Assembly (NCBI GenBank): GCA_947453965.1
Contig: CANGIQ010000003.1
Span: 1-64,000, forward strand
Direction: 5' to 3'
Length of the DNA: 64,000 bases
From: Comamonadaceae bacterium
GTDB taxonomy: Bacteria > Pseudomonadota > Gammaproteobacteria > Burkholderiales > Burkholderiaceae_C
In this document: positions 47,107 through 56,378 of the stretch, one piece after another
Layout of the letters: the number at the start of each line of letters is the position of its first letter
Position numbering within the stretch: the first letter of the stretch is position 1
The notes under the pieces: model-generated
What the model saw: only the letters and a program-made list of their open reading frames with translations
What the model was told of the DNA's origin: nothing
Databases searched by the model: none
Translations under genes and position numbers: made by a program

Positions 47107-48159
47107 ATGAAAGCCATTGTTTGCCACGCCCCCGAAGACCTGCGTCTCGACGCGTTTGAAACCGACGCCCTCGGCCCTCAACAGCTCGCCGTGCGCGTGG
47201 CCTACGGCGGCATTTGCGGTTCTGATTTGCACTACTACCGCCACGGCGGTTTTGGCACCGTGCGCATCAAAGAGCCGATGGTGCTGGGCCACGAGGTGTC
47301 GGGCATCGTCAGCGCGGTAGGCGCTGAGGTGAAAAACTTTGCCCCCGGTCAACGCATTGCCATCTCGCCCTCACGTCCTTGCGGCGTGTGCCAGTACTGC
47401 CAAAAAGGCCACCACAACCATTGCTTGGACATGCGCTTTTACGGCAGCGCCATGCGCTTTCCGCACATCCAAGGCGCGTTCCGCGAATCGCTGGTGATTG
47501 ACGCGTCGCAAGCGCACCCGCTCAGCGACAAGCTCAGCCTGTCGCTCGCCGCCTTGGCCGAGCCTTTGTCGGTCGGTTTGCATGCCATCCAGCGTGCCGG
47601 TTCGGTGTTTGGCAAGCAGGTGCTGGTCACGGGCTGTGGCCCCATCGGCGCGCTCTTGATTGCCGGCTTGCGCCGCGCCGGTGCAGCCCGCATCGTGGCG
47701 GTGGACGTGGCCGACAAGCCCCTGGCCTGCGCCCGCGCCATGGGTGCCGATGAAACCATCAACCTGTCCACCACGCCCGATGGCCTGGCGCCGTTTGCCG
47801 TCAACAAAGGCGTGTTCGATGTGATGTTCGAAGCCTCCGGCAACGACAAAGCCTTGCGCAGCGGCCTCGATGTGGTGACGCCACGCGGCGTGATCGTCAG
47901 CATTGGCCTGGGCGGTGACGCCGCCTTGCCGCTGAACCAACTGGTGGGTAAAGAGCTGGAGCTGCGTGGCACCTTCCGCTTCCACGAAGAGTTCGCGGTG
48001 GCCGTGCGCTTCCTGAACGAAGGTTTGATTGATGGGCGTCCCGTGATTTCTCATGTGATTGATTTTGATCAAGCCACCCAAGCCTTCGAGCTGGCCAGCG
48101 ACAAGAGCCAAGCCATGAAAGTCCAAATCAACTTCGGCGCCGAGAAAGCAGCTGCATGA
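47107..48159 (+). CDS. idnD: L-idonate 5-dehydrogenase
   Basis: This 350-residue zinc-dependent medium-chain dehydrogenase has the catalytic zinc site (CGSDLHYYRHGG, GHEVSG) and the structural-zinc cysteines (CGVCQYCQKGHHNHC). The Rossmann motif is VTGCGPIGALLIAG, followed by VDVADKPL, which suggests NAD. Together with IdnO and GntK next door it forms the path L-idonate to 5-ketogluconate to gluconate to 6-phosphogluconate. E. coli pairs these with the IdnT permease; here an ABC importer takes that place. It overlaps the cupin gene by 4 bases. Confidence 0.92.
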   Translation: MKAIVCHAPEDLRLDAFETDALGPQQLAVRVAYGGICGSDLHYYRHGGFGTVRIKEPMVLGHEVSGIVSAVGAEVKNFAPGQRIAISPSRPCGVCQYCQKGHHNHCLDMRFYGSAMRFPHIQGAFRESLVIDASQAHPLSDKLSLSLAALAEPLSVGLHAIQRAGSVFGKQVLVTGCGPIGALLIAGLRRAGAARIVAVDVADKPLACARAMGADETINLSTTPDGLAPFAVNKGVFDVMFEASGNDKALRSGLDVVTPRGVIVSIGLGGDAALPLNQLVGKELELRGTFRFHEEFAVAVRFLNEGLIDGRPVISHVIDFDQATQAFELASDKSQAMKVQINFGAEKAAA

Positions 48160-48539
48160 CCACCTTCACCCAAACCATTCTTTTCACCGACACCGATGGC
48201 TGCGCGCGTTTTCGCGAAGAAACCATCGCGCTGACCGAAGGCAAACCGCAAGCGCGTTTGTCTCAGCTCATGAGCAGCGGGGGTTACCAGTTGCGTCACA
48301 GCCCGGTGGGCTTTCGCAGCCAGTTCCATTGCAGCGACCACACCCAATGGGTGTTCATCTTGAGTGGCCACATGGAAATCGGTTTGCAAGACGGCAGCTC
48401 GCGCGTGTTCAGCCCGGGCGAACACTTTTACTCCGCAGATCTGTTGCCCGCAGGCGCGACCTTTGATGAGAAGGTACACGGGCATTGGAGCCGCCAAGTC
48501 GGCAACCAACCCCTGGTGACCTTGTTCGTGCGCGGATAA
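48156..48539 (+). CDS. Cupin-domain protein
   Basis: This 127-residue single-domain protein has a cupin-like barrel: HCSDHTQWVFILSGHMEIGLQDGSSRVFSPGEHFYSADL covers motif 1 and the start of motif 2. His residues at HCSDH and a later HGHW could bind metal. No enzyme activity can be assigned. Small cupins in sugar-acid operons may be isomerases, epimerases, lactone-handling or ligand-binding proteins. It overlaps idnD by 4 bases and precedes the regulator by 14. Confidence 0.82.
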   Translation: MTTFTQTILFTDTDGCARFREETIALTEGKPQARLSQLMSSGGYQLRHSPVGFRSQFHCSDHTQWVFILSGHMEIGLQDGSSRVFSPGEHFYSADLLPAGATFDEKVHGHWSRQVGNQPLVTLFVRG

Positions 48540-48553
48540 GGAATAAGGACCTC

Positions 48554-49336
48554 ATGGCCATCAAGAACATGCTCGGCCACACGCTCGATTTGTTGGGCGA
48601 GGCCATTGTGTCCGGACACTATCAACCGGGCAGCTCCATGCCGCCCGAGACCGTGCTGTGCGTCGAGCTGGGTGTGAGTCGCACCGTGGTGCGTGAAGCC
48701 GTGAAATCGTTGGTCGCCAAAGGCTTGGTCAGCACTGGCCCCAAAGTGGGCACCCGCGTGCTGCCTTCGGACCAATGGAATTGGTTTGATCCTCATGTGG
48801 TGGCTTGGCAATCTAAGCTGGGTTTGACGCGCGAATTTTTGCGTGATTTGCAAGACCTGCGCCGCGTGGTCGAACCCGCTGCCGTGCGCTTGGCCGCAGA
48901 GCGCGCCACGCCTGAAGACTTGGCCGAGGTCGAAGCAGCCTACGCCGGTATGAAACACGCCATCGAATTTGGCGGCGACTACGTGACCCACGATTTGCTG
49001 TTTCACCAGGGCTTGCTCAAAGCCTGTCACAACCGCATGGTCGCCCAAATGAGCAAGGCGATTGGCGCTTTGTTGCGCACCAGTTTTGAGATCACCACCA
49101 CCAAGCCCAATGGGCCTGCGCTGTCCTTGCCCTTGCACCGTGCGGTGCTCGATGCCGTGATTGCACGTGCGCCTGAAAAAGCCGAGCGTGCGGTGCTCAA
49201 GCTGATCGACAGCGCGCGCGAAGACATTGAAATGGTCTTGGTCTCCAAACGCAAACTGCCCTCGCTGGCACAACCTGCAGCTTCTTTACGCGCACCGAAA
49301 TCGGTGCGTGCCCTCCACCCTTCACCGAAAGATTGA
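48554..49336 (+). CDS. GntR-family transcriptional regulator, FadR subfamily (FCD domain)
   Basis: This 260-residue protein has an N-terminal winged helix (residues 8-75: LLGEAIVSGHYQPGSSMP, ELGVSRTVVREAVKSLVAKG). The C-terminal FCD ligand domain has the metal-binding pattern of Asp/His residues (DLRRVVEPAAVRLAAER, HDLLFHQGLLKA, LPLHRAVLDAV). The last 25 residues are a basic, Pro/Ser-rich tail. AAGGA lies 6 bases before the ATG at 48554; a frame open from 48485 lies inside the cupin gene. It probably represses the two operons carrying TNGTNNNACNA-like sites and responds to a sugar acid. Confidence 0.93.
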   Translation: MAIKNMLGHTLDLLGEAIVSGHYQPGSSMPPETVLCVELGVSRTVVREAVKSLVAKGLVSTGPKVGTRVLPSDQWNWFDPHVVAWQSKLGLTREFLRDLQDLRRVVEPAAVRLAAERATPEDLAEVEAAYAGMKHAIEFGGDYVTHDLLFHQGLLKACHNRMVAQMSKAIGALLRTSFEITTTKPNGPALSLPLHRAVLDAVIARAPEKAERAVLKLIDSAREDIEMVLVSKRKLPSLAQPAASLRAPKSVRALHPSPKD

Positions 49337-49339
49337 CCT

Positions 49340-50359
49340 ATGCGTTTATTGATCACCGGCGGCGCTGGTTTCATTGGAGCCCGATTGGCTCGCACCTTGT
49401 TGGCACGCGGCCAACTCAACGGACAAGCCATCACACAAATCATCTTGGCTGATCAGTTCCCCGCACCCGCCGATTTGGCCGCTGACCCACGCGTGCTGGT
49501 CAAGACTGGCCCCTTGCTCGACCACTGCAAAGACCTGGCACACGAGGCCGTGGACGGTGTGTTCCATTTGGCCTCGGCCGTGTCGGGCGAATGCGAGGCT
49601 GACTTTGAGTTGGGTCTGCGCTCCAACCTCGACAGCACACGCGCTTTGCTCGACGCCCTGCGCTCGCGCACCGAAGGCGGCGCCAAGCCCACCCGCATGG
49701 TGTTCTCCAGCTCGGTCGCGGTGTTTGGCCCAGACGATGCCTACCCCATGCCCGCCATCGTGGCCGACGACACCTTGCCCACACCGCAAACCTCGTATGG
49801 CGCCCAAAAGCACATCTGCGAACACCTGATCGCCGACTACACCCGCAAGGGCTACATCGATGGCCGCAGTGCACGCTTGATGACTGTCACCGTGCGTCCT
49901 GGCAAGCCCAACGGCGCCGCCTCGTCGTTCTTCAGCGGCATCATCCGCGAGCCCTTGGCCGGTGAGCCCTCGGTCTGCCCGGTGTCGCCCGATGTGTCAC
50001 ACCCTGTGACCTCGGCAGGTGCGACGGTCGATGGCTTGATCACCGTGTTTGAATGCTCGCGCGAAGCCTACGGCGGCCGCACCGCCTTGAACTTGCCTGG
50101 CTTGAACGTGACCGTGCAAGAAATGCTCGACGCCTTGGAGCGTGTGGCCGGCCCCGAAGTGCGCGCCCGTGTGACCTTTGAGCGCAACGAAACCATCGCC
50201 GGAATCGTGTCGCGTTGGCCCAAAGGGTCCAGCTCGGTACGCGCCAACAAACTCGGCTTGTTCGCCGAGAAAACATTCGACGACATCATTCGTCAATACA
50301 TCGCGGACTGCCAAGCCGGTCCCAATGCAGCACAAGCCTTGAAAGGATACAAAGCATGA
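49340..50359 (+). CDS. denD: NAD-dependent epimerase/dehydratase family protein, D-erythronate dehydrogenase (DenD)-like
   Basis: This 339-residue extended SDR starts RLLITGGAGFIGARLAR. It has the DenD/Udh-type blocks FHLASAVSGECEADFELGL, FSSSVAVFG, TSYGAQKHICEHLIADY (catalytic Tyr and Lys) and VTVRPGKPNGAASSF. DenD oxidises D-erythronate to 2-oxotetronate, and related enzymes oxidise uronates. The OtnK, OtnC and OtnI partners of the known tetronate pathway are not in the window, so another acid or a lactone-forming oxidation is possible. It overlaps the next SDR by 4 bases. Confidence 0.85.
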   Translation: MRLLITGGAGFIGARLARTLLARGQLNGQAITQIILADQFPAPADLAADPRVLVKTGPLLDHCKDLAHEAVDGVFHLASAVSGECEADFELGLRSNLDSTRALLDALRSRTEGGAKPTRMVFSSSVAVFGPDDAYPMPAIVADDTLPTPQTSYGAQKHICEHLIADYTRKGYIDGRSARLMTVTVRPGKPNGAASSFFSGIIREPLAGEPSVCPVSPDVSHPVTSAGATVDGLITVFECSREAYGGRTALNLPGLNVTVQEMLDALERVAGPEVRARVTFERNETIAGIVSRWPKGSSSVRANKLGLFAEKTFDDIIRQYIADCQAGPNAAQALKGYKA

Positions 50360-51108
50360 ACCAAATCGATTTGAAAGGCCGCGTGGCGGTTGTCACCGGC
50401 GGCGCACAAGGCATTGGCTACGGCACCTCCGAACGTTTGCTGCGCTCAGGCGCCAGCGTGGTGATGTGGGACATCGATGCCGCTAAGCTTGAAGAAGCCA
50501 AAGCATCGCTGAGCAAACTCGGCAAGGTCAGCGGCTATGTGGTGGAACTCACCTCCGACGCTGCCGTGGCAGCGACCACCGCACAAACCATCCAAGACAG
50601 TGGCCACATTGACATCTTGGTCAACAACGCTGGCATCACCGGTGGCAACGCCACCACCTGGGAACTCGACCCCGAGGTGTGGCGCCGCGTGATTGAAGTC
50701 AACTTGATTGCGCCCTACCTCACCTGCCGTGCCGTCACGCCGCACATGATTGCGCGTGGTTGGGGCCGCATCGTCAACATCGCCTCCGTCGCGGGCAAAG
50801 AGGGCAACCCCAACGCCAGCCACTACAGCGCCTCCAAAGCCGGTGTGATTGCTTTGACCAAGTCATTGGCCAAAGAAGTTGCCACCAAAGGCGTGTTGGT
50901 CAACGCCATCGCGCCTGCGGTGGCACGCACGGCCATGTTTGCGCAAATGACCCAAGCCCACATTGACTACATGCTGGGCAAGATCCCCATGGGTCGCTTT
51001 GTGGAAGTGGAAGAAATCGCCGCCATGGTGGCCTGGTTGTCGAGCGAAGACTGCTCGTTCACCACCGGCTCGGTGCTTGACATCACCGGCGGTCGCTCGA
51101 CTTACTAA
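50356..51108 (+). CDS. SDR-family oxidoreductase
   Basis: This 250-residue classical SDR has TGGAQGIG, an acidic WDID after strand 2 (NAD preference), NNAGITGGNATTWELD, IASVAGKEGNPNASHYSASK with the catalytic Ser, Tyr and Lys, and the ending SFTTGSVLDITGGRSTY. It resembles enzymes annotated as 3-oxoacyl-ACP reductase-like sugar dehydrogenases. It is the last gene of the ABC-transporter operon. The ATG at 50356 follows AAAGGA. Its stop overlaps the convergent gene. Confidence 0.9.
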   Translation: MNQIDLKGRVAVVTGGAQGIGYGTSERLLRSGASVVMWDIDAAKLEEAKASLSKLGKVSGYVVELTSDAAVAATTAQTIQDSGHIDILVNNAGITGGNATTWELDPEVWRRVIEVNLIAPYLTCRAVTPHMIARGWGRIVNIASVAGKEGNPNASHYSASKAGVIALTKSLAKEVATKGVLVNAIAPAVARTAMFAQMTQAHIDYMLGKIPMGRFVEVEEIAAMVAWLSSEDCSFTTGSVLDITGGRSTY

Positions 51109-51797
51109 CGCGCAGGCGTCAGCGCAGGCAAGGGTGCTGGCGCATCGCCCGGAATGGGCGTGCGGTCCACATTCAAAGTCATGGCTACCAACACGTAGTA
51201 GCCGTTGACGGCGATCAGGTCCATCACGCCTTGTTCGCCAAAGGCATCCACCATGGCTTTGTAGGTGGCGTCGCTCAGGCGCGTGGTGGTGTGCAGCTCT
51301 TGGCAAAAGTTGTAGACGATGGCCTCATCGTCTTTCATCGTGGTTGGCCGTTTGCCTTGGGCAATGGCCTCGGCCACCTGCGGGTCTAAGCCTGCTTGCA
51401 AAGCCAATCGATGGTGGGCAAACCATTCGTACTGCGCTGTCCAATGACGCGCCGTGATGAGAATGGCCATCTCATTGAGCTTTTGCCCCAAGCTGCTTTT
51501 GAAGCGAATGTGGGAACCTACTTTTTGCAAATGGTCCCCCAACTCAGGGCTGCGCAAAAACACATTGAAGGGGCTGCCCAAGCTGCCATCGTTGCTATTG
51601 GCAGCAGAGCCTGCAACAGCAGCGCGAGGGCCTGAGCGGATGTTTTGTACCAAGTCGCGCTGGGCTTGTGTCATCTCCGCAGGGGCCAGTACTTTGAAAC
51701 GACGCTGCGACTCTTGCGCCTGCACACTGGCTTGAAAAGAGACATGGGCCACCAACACACAAGCAAGGGCAGCCTTTGAAAAGTGAAAACAACGCAT
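51105..51797 (-). CDS. Secreted carboxymuconolactone decarboxylase-like (AhpD-fold) protein
   Basis: The 230-residue precursor has a signal peptide (KAALACVLVAHVSFQASVQA). The mature part resembles the CMD/AhpD fold (LNEMAILITARHWTAQYEWFAHHRLALQAG). The CxxC pair of AhpD peroxidase partners is absent: the region reads EWFAHH, and its only late Cys is in VYNFCQEL. It is therefore unlikely to be a thiol peroxidase partner and may be a periplasmic lactone- or acid-acting enzyme. It is convergent with the sugar-acid operon, sharing 4 bases at the stops. Confidence 0.8.
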   Translation of the reverse strand: MRCFHFSKAALACVLVAHVSFQASVQAQESQRRFKVLAPAEMTQAQRDLVQNIRSGPRAAVAGSAANSNDGSLGSPFNVFLRSPELGDHLQKVGSHIRFKSSLGQKLNEMAILITARHWTAQYEWFAHHRLALQAGLDPQVAEAIAQGKRPTTMKDDEAIVYNFCQELHTTTRLSDATYKAMVDAFGEQGVMDLIAVNGYYVLVAMTLNVDRTPIPGDAPAPLPALTPAR

Positions 51798-51880
51798 GGT
51801 GGAGCGGGGTCAAGCCCAGGTGAAGAACAGGCCCAAACTATCGAGCCAAGCTCCGCACGCGCTTGTCTCACCCGTGACTT

Positions 51881-52228
51881 TTAAAAACCCAAGCCCAGAT
51901 GCAGCGGCAGATAAACCGCCATGCCGCCCAGAATAGTCAGCAGCACATTACGTTTGACAAAGTAAATCGCCACCCCTGCTGCCGCGGCAAACAAACGCGC
52001 GTCTTGCCAAGTGCTGATAAGTACGCCTTGACTCATCACGATTTCGGGAATCACCACCGCAGACAAGGCGGCAATCGGCGCGTACTGCAGTCCACGTTGG
52101 GCCCAATGCGGCAACTGCCAAGCGCTGTCAGAGATGAAGAAAAAACCACGCGCCACCACGGTAACCACGGCCAAGCCGACAATCACCAGCAGCGTCCAAC
52201 CATCGGTGCCTTGCAAAAAATCGCTCAT
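51881..52228 (-). CDS. azlD: Branched-chain amino acid exporter small subunit AzlD
   Basis: This 115-residue membrane protein with about four helices (WTLLVIVGLAVVTVVARGFFF, GLQYAPIAALSAVVIPEIV) matches AzlD. It works with AzlC to export branched-chain amino acids or analogues. The ATG at 52228 overlaps the azlC stop (ATGA), implying coupled translation and a 1:1 complex. Confidence 0.9.
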   Translation of the reverse strand: MSDFLQGTDGWTLLVIVGLAVVTVVARGFFFISDSAWQLPHWAQRGLQYAPIAALSAVVIPEIVMSQGVLISTWQDARLFAAAAGVAIYFVKRNVLLTILGGMAVYLPLHLGLGF

Positions 52229-52965
52229 GCATGGCCTCCTGTGCTGGCGTTGGGGTTGAAGCGCTCCATGGTCAAACACAGAATCACCGCAACGGCAATG
52301 GCCACCACGATGTTGAGCTTCAAGGGCAAGGCATAGGTGGCCACAGCCGCAGCGCCCGCCACGGCCGATGCCACCATGCGCATGCGCGAGCTTGCCAGCG
52401 AGCATTGAATGCCCAGCAAACACAAAATGCCGGCAAAGCCCAAACCCCAGGCTGGCGGAATGAAGTTGGCGAGTGCCACGCCAATCAAACTGGCCACCAT
52501 CCAGCTGCTCCAGTTCAGGCAATCGTTGCCGGCCAAATAGGCTTCTTGCGCGCGACGCTGCTCAGGCGTGTGGCCGGGTTGGTGGAAGCGCCGGGTGAAC
52601 AACACATAGCTGATGTCTGCCGTCACATAGCCGTGCAGCAAGCGTTCCCAGCGTGGCAAATGAATCAGATGCGGTCGCAGATGCAGGCTGAACACCACAA
52701 AGCGCAAGTTCACACAAAAACCCGTGGCCAAAATCACCCACGCCGGTGCGCCTGCCACGAGGAGTGGAATGGCCGCGAGTTGCGAACTACCGGCAAACAC
52801 CAACAAGGTCATGGCGACGGACTCGAACACGCTCATGCCCGACTTCACCATGGCCACACCGGTCATCAAACCCCAAGCCGCAACGCCCGGAGCTTGCGGC
52901 GCCAGCTCGCGCAAACCGATTTTGAATTCGGGATGGCGAAAGAGTTTTGGGCTGAGAAACATCAT
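52225..52965 (-). CDS. azlC: Branched-chain amino acid exporter large subunit AzlC
   Basis: This 246-residue membrane protein shows the AzlC pattern: [19 protein letters not shown] near the start, [16 protein letters not shown], and [18 protein letters not shown]. It is predicted to export branched-chain amino acids with AzlD. Its start overlaps the fmt stop by 4 bases and its stop overlaps azlD, so fmt-azlC-azlD form one transcript. Confidence 0.93.
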   Translation of the reverse strand: MMFLSPKLFRHPEFKIGLRELAPQAPGVAAWGLMTGVAMVKSGMSVFESVAMTLLVFAGSSQLAAIPLLVAGAPAWVILATGFCVNLRFVVFSLHLRPHLIHLPRWERLLHGYVTADISYVLFTRRFHQPGHTPEQRRAQEAYLAGNDCLNWSSWMVASLIGVALANFIPPAWGLGFAGILCLLGIQCSLASSRMRMVASAVAGAAAVATYALPLKLNIVVAIAVAVILCLTMERFNPNASTGGHA

Positions 52966-53945
52966 GACGATGACCCGCCTGTGTGTGGGTCAAAACATTG
53001 GCCGGGTGTGAGTGCAAAGCCGCGTAAAAAATCAGCCGCGTTCAAACGCTTGCCACCGGCGCGTTGCAACTCGGTCACGCACAACACGCCGTCGCCACAG
53101 GCGATGCGCACGCCTTGGGCATCGGCACTGAGTACCGTGCCGGGTGCTTGGCCATGGGCTTGGGCTTGGGCTTCAACATGTGCCTGCCACAACTTGATGA
53201 CCTCACCCTCGATCTGGCCGGTCGCACCAGGGAACGGATTGAACGCTCGCACACGGCGGCCAATCACTTGCGCCGTTTGCTGCCAATCGACAGCGGCTTC
53301 GACTTTTTCAATTTTGTGGGCGTAGGTCACGCCGGCTTCGGGTTGCTTGACGGGGTGCAAGGCATTGGCCTGCGCATCGTTCAAGGCTTGCACAATGAGT
53401 GCGCCTCCCATGTCAGCCAAACGGTCATGCAGTGTGGCGGTGGTATCGTCGTCGGCAATGGCGAGCTGGTCGGTCAACAACATGTCGCCGGTGTCCAAAC
53501 CCGCATCCATTTGCATGATGACCACACCGGTGTGCGTGTCGCCCGCCTCGATGGCACGGTGAATCGGTGCTGCACCGCGCCAGCGCGGCAACAGCGAGGC
53601 ATGAATGTTCAGGCAGCCCAGGCGTGGTGTGTCAAGCACCCACTGAGGCAAGATCAAGCCATAAGCCGCCACCACCATCACATCGGCTTGGGCCGCATCC
53701 AGAGCCGCGCGAGCTTGCATGGCGTCTTCTGGGTATTTGCCATCCAGGCGCAGGCTGCGTGGCTGCGCCACCGTGATGTGGTGTTGCAAGGCCAGTTGTT
53801 TGACCGCCGAGGCGTGCAGCTTCATGCCACGACCGGCCGGGCGGTCGGGTTGGGTCAGCACCAGGGGCACCTCATGACCCGCCGCGATGATACGGGCTAA
53901 GGCGACGGCAGCAAATTCGGGCGTGCCCGCAAAGATAACGCGCAT
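52962..53945 (-). CDS. fmt: Methionyl-tRNA formyltransferase
   Basis: Fmt formylates initiator Met-tRNA. From the ATG at 53945 ([16 protein letters not shown]) it is 327 residues. It has the formyl-transfer active site [20 protein letters not shown], the Asp in [10 protein letters not shown], and the C-terminal OB-fold tRNA domain ([14 protein letters not shown]). The frame opens further upstream, but that would overlap def. Def follows the usual pairing, 14 bases away on the same strand. Confidence 0.97.
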   Translation of the reverse strand: MRVIFAGTPEFAAVALARIIAAGHEVPLVLTQPDRPAGRGMKLHASAVKQLALQHHITVAQPRSLRLDGKYPEDAMQARAALDAAQADVMVVAAYGLILPQWVLDTPRLGCLNIHASLLPRWRGAAPIHRAIEAGDTHTGVVIMQMDAGLDTGDMLLTDQLAIADDDTTATLHDRLADMGGALIVQALNDAQANALHPVKQPEAGVTYAHKIEKVEAAVDWQQTAQVIGRRVRAFNPFPGATGQIEGEVIKLWQAHVEAQAQAHGQAPGTVLSADAQGVRIACGDGVLCVTELQRAGGKRLNAADFLRGFALTPGQCFDPHTGGSSS

Positions 53946-53959
53946 GACGGTTTTCCGAA

Positions 53960-54466
53960 TCACGCGTCGTCGCGCTGAGATTTGAGCAACTTGGTTTTGA
54001 TGCGGTTGCGCTTCAAAGGCGAGAGGTATTCCACAAACACCTTGCCCAGCAAGTGGTCCAGCTCGTGCTGAATGCACACCGCGAGCAAGCCTTCGGCTTC
54101 GATCTCGCGCAGCTGGCCGTCGCCGTCTAGGGCTTTGACCTTGACCGCGGTGGCGCGTTCGACGCCGTCGTAAATGCCGGGCACTGACAGGCAGCCCTCT
54201 TCACCTTTGACGCGCTCGGGGCCCATCCAGGTGATTTCAGGGTTGATCAGCACCATGGGCTCATTGCGTTCTTCCGACACATCAATCACCACCAGGCGCT
54301 CGTGCACATCTATTTGTGTGGCTGCGAGGCCGATGCCGTTGGCGTCGTACATGGTTTCGAGCATGTCGGCAATCAGCGTGCGGATGCGTGCATCCACCGC
54401 CTGAATCGGTTTGGCGACGGTATGGAGTTTGGGGTCGGGGTATCGAAGAATGTCTAACTTGGCCAT
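53960..54466 (-). CDS. def: Peptide deformylase
   Basis: Def removes the formyl group from nascent proteins. The 168-residue protein starts [19 protein letters not shown]. It contains the three metal motifs [15 protein letters not shown] and QHELDHLLG (Cys, His, Glu, His). It is upstream of fmt in the same operon and divergent from dprA. The frame is open into the dprA promoter region, but the conserved start is at 54466. Confidence 0.97.
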   Translation of the reverse strand: MAKLDILRYPDPKLHTVAKPIQAVDARIRTLIADMLETMYDANGIGLAATQIDVHERLVVIDVSEERNEPMVLINPEITWMGPERVKGEEGCLSVPGIYDGVERATAVKVKALDGDGQLREIEAEGLLAVCIQHELDHLLGKVFVEYLSPLKRNRIKTKLLKSQRDDA

Positions 54467-54564
54467 GTGCTTATTGTCTCTGGTTTTGAAATTTTCGACC
54501 TCCAGCCCCGTCTGCGATGTGACCCCCTGCCCACAATGGTTTTCACACCCAGCAGGAGGCCCGC

Positions 54565-55761
54565 ATGAACACACCATCCATCGCCCCGGACGCTCCCAGC
54601 AGCGCCCACAGTCATGCATTACGCAGCTGGCTGCGCCTGGGCCTCACCCCAGGTGTGGGTAACGAGGCAGCCCGACACTTGCTGGCTTGTTTCGGCAGCC
54701 CGCAGGCCGTGTTTGAACAAAGCGAAGCCGCCTTGCGGCAGGTGGTGAGTGCGTCTCAAGCCCAAGCGCTGCTGAGCGAACCCCCTGAGTTGCCCGTGCA
54801 CCTGGTGCGCACGCAGCAGTGGCTGGCCTTGGCAAACCAGGATCACCCGCACGGCGTACGCCACGCCGTGTGGACCTTGGGTGACGCCGCGTACCCCGAT
54901 GCTTTGCTGCAACTGGCAGACCCACCCCTCATGCTCTACGTGCAAGGACAAACCGACGGGCATCTGGGCAACGCGATCTCGGTGGTAGGCAGTCGCAATC
55001 CCACACCGCAAGGCGCGCAAACCGCAGCGCAATTCAGCGAGGCCTTGAGCGCTGCGGGCTTGTGTGTGGTGTCGGGCATGGCGCTGGGCATTGACGGTGC
55101 GGCGCATCGGGGTGCTTTGCAAGGCGCAGATGCATCCCACACCAATGCGACGGCCGATGGTCAGTGGCGCACCGTTGCCGTGGTGGGCACAGGGCTGGAC
55201 CGCGTGTACCCCAAGCAACATCAGATGCTGGCCCAGGACATTGCGCAACACGGCGTGTTGATCAGCGAATACCCGCTGGGTACGCCGCCGTTGGCGCAAA
55301 ACTTTCCCAAACGCAACCGGCTCATCGCCGCCTTGGGGCTGGGCACCTTGGTGGTTGAGGCGGCCTTGCAATCGGGCTCGCTCATCACGGCGCGCCTCGC
55401 GCTCGATATAGGACGTGAGGTGTTGGCCATTCCAGGCTCCATCCACGCGCCGCAATCGCACGGCTGCCATGCCTTGATTCGCCAGGGCGCCAAGCTGGTC
55501 GAAAGCGCGCAAGACGTGTTGGAAGAATTGCAACTCGACACACCACAACAAGCCTCGTTGTTTGCTGCGTCACACGAACCTGATGCACCTCCACACGAAC
55601 TGCTGCAACACATGGGGTATGCGCCGGTCAGCTTAGACGCCTTGCAAGCACGTTGCGGCCTAGACACCGCCGCGCTGCAAGCCGAGTTGCTTACTTTGGA
55701 GTTGGCGGGCGCGGTGGGTCGTTTGCCCGGTGGTTTGTTTCAACGCTTGGGGCCGAGCTGA
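54565..55761 (+). CDS. dprA: DNA processing protein DprA
   Basis: DprA loads RecA on incoming single-stranded DNA during natural transformation. The 398-residue protein has an N-terminal SAM-like helical region ([18 protein letters not shown]). The Rossmann-like core is [42 protein letters not shown] and [20 protein letters not shown]. The C-terminal winged helix is [28 protein letters not shown] lies 7 bases before the ATG. It is divergent from def, with smg after it. Confidence 0.97.
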   Translation: MNTPSIAPDAPSSAHSHALRSWLRLGLTPGVGNEAARHLLACFGSPQAVFEQSEAALRQVVSASQAQALLSEPPELPVHLVRTQQWLALANQDHPHGVRHAVWTLGDAAYPDALLQLADPPLMLYVQGQTDGHLGNAISVVGSRNPTPQGAQTAAQFSEALSAAGLCVVSGMALGIDGAAHRGALQGADASHTNATADGQWRTVAVVGTGLDRVYPKQHQMLAQDIAQHGVLISEYPLGTPPLAQNFPKRNRLIAALGLGTLVVEAALQSGSLITARLALDIGREVLAIPGSIHAPQSHGCHALIRQGAKLVESAQDVLEELQLDTPQQASLFAASHEPDAPPHELLQHMGYAPVSLDALQARCGLDTAALQAELLTLELAGAVGRLPGGLFQRLGPS

Positions 55762-55835
55762 GGACACATGGCAGCACCTATTTAAGGGTCTTTACCGACA
55801 TACATGCAGACATGAAATCCATGTATATTGAAGTC

Positions 55836-56318
55836 ATGTTTGAAGTACTCGTCTTCGTCTACGAAAACTACTGGCGAGGTGATGCGTGTCCCGAGCTGCA
55901 GCAGCTGGGCCGCAAACTCTCTGCCGCAGGGTTTGAGGTGGACGACATCCAACAAGCCCTGCATTGGCTGGACGGGCTCAACCTTGCGTCACACAACACC
56001 GAGCTGATCGACATCAGCCAATCGGTGCCAGAGCACCACACCGAATCGGCCCACAGCCTGCGCGTCTACTCGGTGGCCGAGCAAGACCATTTGGGCGCTG
56101 AATGTTTGGGCTTCATCAATTTCCTGGAAGCGGCCGAGGTGCTGTCGCCGCACATGCGCGAAATCGTGTTGGACCGCGCCATGGCTGTGCCCGGTCATCC
56201 CATGGCTTTGGATGATCTCAAGATCATCGTGTTGATGGTGTACTGGAGTGTGGGCTTAGAGCCCGATGCGCTGGTGCTCGATGAGCTGTGCGACGACAAC
56301 AATCGCATCGCACACTGA
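55836..56318 (+). CDS. smg: Smg family protein (DUF494)
   Basis: The 160-residue protein starts MFEVLVFVYENYW. It has the DUF494 pattern of short acidic helices (LGRKLSAAGFEVDDIQQALHWLDGL, LGFINFLEAAEVL, HPMALDDLKIIVLMVYWSVG). Its function is unknown, but the gene is regularly next to dprA in beta- and gammaproteobacteria, as here. In-frame ATGs at 55812 and 55821 are possible starts. A strong bidirectional terminator follows. Confidence 0.93.
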   Translation: MFEVLVFVYENYWRGDACPELQQLGRKLSAAGFEVDDIQQALHWLDGLNLASHNTELIDISQSVPEHHTESAHSLRVYSVAEQDHLGAECLGFINFLEAAEVLSPHMREIVLDRAMAVPGHPMALDDLKIIVLMVYWSVGLEPDALVLDELCDDNNRIAH

Positions 56319-56330
56319 CCACACAGACAC

Positions 56331-56360
56331 AAAAAAGCCGGTTCGCAAACCGGCTTTTTT
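56331..56360. terminator. Bidirectional terminator between smg and secF
   Basis: AAAAAAGCCGGTT and AACCGGCTTTTTT close a 4-base loop, so the hairpin carries a T-run in both directions. It serves the convergent smg (plus) and secF (minus) transcripts. Confidence 0.92.
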
Positions 56361-56378
56361 CATGGGCAGCGCATTGGC

